NCBI GenBank assembly: GCA_022425565.1 | Contig: JAKMFG010000185.1 | Location: 1-7,062 of the forward strand | Direction: 5' to 3' | Source of the DNA: Alphaproteobacteria bacterium | Lineage (GTDB): Bacteria; Pseudomonadota; Alphaproteobacteria; Puniceispirillales; Puniceispirillaceae | DNA: 7,062 nucleotides | In this document: piece by piece, positions 4,821-7,062 of the stretch | Layout of the letters: every line of letters starts with the position of its first letter | How positions within the stretch are numbered: the stretch's first letter is position 1 | The notes under the pieces: model-generated | The model's input: the letters and a program-made list of their open reading frames with translations, nothing else | Told to the model about the DNA's origin: nothing | Databases searched by the model: none | Made by a program: the position numbers and the translations under genes

Positions 4821-5951
4821 CTATTTCTTCTGGAACTTGTTTTCAGTGTCGAGCTTTCGCTCGAGATAGCCGGAATAGAGGCTCATGCCGTAGCAGCAGA
4901 AGAAAAATACCACCGCTACGAACAAATACATCTCCCTGTGCAATCCGGCCCAGTTGAGATTGGTCAGGGCAGCCTTGCCCATACCAAGCAGATCGAACAT
5001 GCCGATGATCAACACCAGCGTCGTATCCTTGAACAGCCCGATGAAGGTGTTCACGATGCCCGGAATCGAAATCTTCAGCACCTGTGGCATGACAATCAGA
5101 TACATCGTCTTCCAGTAGGAGAGGCCTGCGGCACTAGCCGCCTCGATCTGTCCTTTTGGAATGCCGGCAATACCGCCACGGATGACCTCTGCCATATAGG
5201 CCGAGGCAAACAGCGTAACCATGATCAGAACCCGCACGAGGAGGTCGAACGTGGTGCCCGGCGGCATGAAGTAATTGAGCATTGTCGAGGCGATGAACAG
5301 CAGCGCGATCAGAGGCACACCCCTGATGAATTCGATGAACAGAACCGACAGAATCTTGATTACCGGCAGGTTTGATGTCCGCCCCAGAGCCAGCAGAATG
5401 CCAAGCGGCAACGAGAACGCAATGCCGGTGATCCCGATGATCAATGTCAGTGCCAGACCGCCGATGTCCTGCGATGCCACAGGTGGCAATGCAAACCACC
5501 CAAAGATCAGCCAACCAGCCACAAACGGATAAAGGCCGGTGAAAATGAAGAACTGCTTTCTGAATGGCAGGCGGTCAATCAGTACCGGCGCCAATGCTAC
5601 AAACAGCAGGATAAAGGACAGATTGATCCGCCAGACTTCTGTCTCGGGATAGAACCCGTAGAGCAGCTGGTTCAGCCGGATTGAGGTGAAGGCCCAGCAA
5701 GCTGCCCCACCCGGCGTCTCCATCATCTTCCAGCACGCTTCACGGTTCTCGGCGACATACACAGCGTCGATGAATGCCCACTGCATGAAGCCGGGAACAA
5801 TGCTGTACAGCACATAAAACGCAAGCAGCGTGAAAATGGTGTCTGCAGGTGTTGCGAACAGGTTCTTGCGCGCCCAGCCGACGACACCGACTTCGGAAGT
5901 TGGTGGCGGCAGGTCGGGGTGCGTGCCTGGCAGGTATGACTTTTCCTTCAT
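4821..5951 (-). CDS. aapM: General L-amino-acid ABC transporter permease AapM
   Basis: This 376-residue inner-membrane protein is one of two permeases forming the translocation path. It begins with a cytoplasmic proline-rich leader (PGTHPDLPPPTSEVG, 8-22), then NLFATPADTIFT (30-41) and a first hydrophobic segment at about 39-58. A periplasmic-type insert follows with two cysteines, Cys73 and Cys85 (GAACWAF), a pattern also present in rhizobial AapM and possibly disulfide-bonded. Further hydrophobic segments lie at about 112-127, 133-155, 163-190, 200-228, 236-253, 293-318 and 341-360. The EAA loop that docks AapP is AEVIRGGIAGIPKGQIEAA (254-272) plus the MPQ motif (288-290). The start lies only 4 bases after the aapQ stop, and AGG abuts the ATG while GGGGCG sits about 9 bases upstream, so translation probably depends on coupling to aapQ. 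Confidence 0.95.
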   Translation of the reverse strand: MKEKSYLPGTHPDLPPPTSEVGVVGWARKNLFATPADTIFTLLAFYVLYSIVPGFMQWAFIDAVYVAENREACWKMMETPGGAACWAFTSIRLNQLLYGFYPETEVWRINLSFILLFVALAPVLIDRLPFRKQFFIFTGLYPFVAGWLIFGWFALPPVASQDIGGLALTLIIGITGIAFSLPLGILLALGRTSNLPVIKILSVLFIEFIRGVPLIALLFIASTMLNYFMPPGTTFDLLVRVLIMVTLFASAYMAEVIRGGIAGIPKGQIEAASAAGLSYWKTMYLIVMPQVLKISIPGIVNTFIGLFKDTTLVLIIGMFDLLGMGKAALTNLNWAGLHREMYLFVAVVFFFCCYGMSLYSGYLERKLDTENKFQKK

Positions 5952-5955
5952 CCTA

Positions 5956-7062
5956 TCAGCGCCCCTTGATTTTAAGACGATAGTTCAAAAGGTTCATGGA
6001 ACCCGAAATGATCAATGACAGCACCAGATAGGTGCTCAGCACGATCACCATGGTTTCGACTTCCTTGCCGGTCTGCATCAGCGAAATCGTACCGATTGTG
6101 GCGACGATGTCGAAGTAGCCGATAGCAACCGCAAGGGACGAGTTCTTTGTCAGGTTCAGATAGTTGCTCGTCAGTGGCGGAATGATCAGCGGCAGAGCCT
6201 GCGGGATGATCGCCAGCTGCAGGGTCCTGTTCGGTGTGAGCCCCAGCGCATAGGCAGCTTCGCGTTGCCCCTTGTGGATCGCGAGGATGCCTCCACGCAC
6301 GATCTCGGCAATGAAGCAGGCTGTGTAATAGGAAAGAGCCAGCCACAGCGCCAGATATTCAGGCTTAAGCGAGACACCACCCTTAAAGTTGAACCCCTTC
6401 AGCACCGGGTAGTCCAGACTGATCGGGCTTCCCATGGCGAAAAAGGTCAGGGTCGGAACAAGGACAAGCAGCGCGATTGCAGACCAGAACACAGGGAATG
6501 TCTGACCAGTGTCGCGCTGGCGGATTTTAGCCCAGCGGGACAGCCCGAATATCGCACCGATTGCAACGAGGACCGCAAGGAACACAACGCCCGATCCATC
6601 GCTGAGCACCGGCTTTGGCACATACATCCCGCGGTTGCTGAGGAAGGCCGTATCCATAATGGAGATCGACTTCTTCGGCTTTGGCAGGATGTGGATGATC
6701 ACGCCATAAAGGAACAGAATGTGCAGCAGAACCGGAACATTCCGGTTGAACTCAATGAAAATCTGCGAGATCCGGCTGACGAGGAAGTTATTCGAAAGAC
6801 GCATGACGCCGAGCGTAAAGCCGAGGATCGTCGCCAGAATAATACCGCTGACCGCAACCAGCAGCGTATTTGTGAGCCCGACCATCGCCGCCCAGAAATG
6901 CGACTTCGACGGATCGTAATCTACAAATGGCTGGAAGGTGATGTCATAGCTGGCTGGCAACCATACGAAATCGAAGGAAAGTTCCTTGCCGATGGCCTCC
7001 AGATTGGCAAGCAGGTTCGTGCCGATCTCATAGAAAAGCGCAAACACAAGCATGATCACGGC
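5956..7062 (-). CDS. aapQ: General L-amino-acid ABC transporter permease AapQ, N-terminus cut by window edge
   Basis: The frame is open to the right edge, so the true start lies outside; 368 residues are visible and rhizobial AapQ is about 400, so roughly 30 are missing. The protein is the second inner-membrane permease of the system. After one N-terminal hydrophobic segment comes FVDYDPSKSHFWAAMVGLTNTLLVA (about 46-70), the core entry, with IEFNRNVPVLL (about 103-113) matching the family's E-x-x-RN-x-P motif. Two more hydrophobic stretches at about 157-174 and 189-208 make the long insertion typical of AapQ/BztB. The EAA loop AEIVRGGILAIHKGQREAA (about 252-270) and IIPQALP contact AapP. The in-frame GTG and ATG at the edge are internal codons. 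The binding-protein gene aapJ would be expected upstream of it, outside the window; the operon promoter is therefore not visible. Confidence 0.93.
   Translation of the reverse strand, partial: AVIMLVFALFYEIGTNLLANLEAIGKELSFDFVWLPASYDITFQPFVDYDPSKSHFWAAMVGLTNTLLVAVSGIILATILGFTLGVMRLSNNFLVSRISQIFIEFNRNVPVLLHILFLYGVIIHILPKPKKSISIMDTAFLSNRGMYVPKPVLSDGSGVVFLAVLVAIGAIFGLSRWAKIRQRDTGQTFPVFWSAIALLVLVPTLTFFAMGSPISLDYPVLKGFNFKGGVSLKPEYLALWLALSYYTACFIAEIVRGGILAIHKGQREAAYALGLTPNRTLQLAIIPQALPLIIPPLTSNYLNLTKNSSLAVAIGYFDIVATIGTISLMQTGKEVETMVIVLSTYLVLSLIISGSMNLLNYRLKIKGR

Noticed and set aside
4035..5375. Long plus-strand frames (204 and 219 codons) opposite aapP and aapM
   Set aside because: They mirror conserved transporter genes; the composition, rich in His, Gln and Arg, is what reverse-complemented permease and ATPase codons give.
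1..7062. Mobile elements, CRISPR arrays, tRNA/rRNA genes, toxin-antitoxin or defence genes
   Set aside because: Looked for on both strands; no direct-repeat arrays, transposase-like frames, terminal inverted repeats or tRNA cloverleaf sequences were seen, and almost all of the DNA is accounted for by core metabolic genes.

Overview
The window looks like an ordinary chromosomal stretch of a Gram-negative proteobacterium, most probably an alphaproteobacterium. The main evidence is the AapQ/AapM/AapP general L-amino-acid ABC transporter set, a hallmark of alphaproteobacteria. The cysteine synthase is of the same flavour (TAGNTG substrate loop, CDSGQRYQSK C-terminal motif). The genus cannot be named from the sequence. 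The histidine gene is the long, E. coli-like form of HisG, whereas many alphaproteobacteria use short HisG plus HisZ.

Layout, left to right. (1) Minus strand, 1-1311: a TrpR-superfamily YerC/YecD-type regulator gene, then hisG (long form), then the first 61 bases of an unidentified gene that leaves the window. The genes are 12 and 20 bases apart, so this is a tight operon. A candidate promoter (1354-1381) carries an 18-base imperfect dyad centred on its -10 box. (2) Minus strand, 1464-1982: a SixA-type histidine phosphatase gene, followed by two small hairpins that may separate it from the yerC-hisG operon. (3) A 162-base divergent region, 1983-2144, with a reasonable promoter for the rightward genes. 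(4) Plus strand, 2145-4010: cysK (cysteine synthase A) and a 3-mercaptopyruvate sulfurtransferase (sseA-like), separated by 3 bases, with the second gene's Shine-Dalgarno inside the end of cysK. (5) Minus strand, 4032 to the right edge: aapP, aapM and aapQ, transcribed toward sseA. AapQ is cut by the window end; the periplasmic binding protein gene aapJ would be expected just outside.

Functionally this is amino-acid housekeeping: histidine biosynthesis with a plausible dedicated regulator, cysteine synthesis coupled to sulfane-sulfur transfer, and broad amino-acid uptake. I found no mobile element, CRISPR array, tRNA, rRNA or defence-like cassette, and no convincing undescribed system. The points most worth a second look are the yerC-hisG pairing with its candidate operator, the cysK-sseA coupling, and the perfect 8-bp hairpin inside the 3' end of sseA at the convergent junction with aapP. 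No gene-free stretch exceeds 300 bases; the largest are 1312-1463 and 1983-2144, both annotated below.
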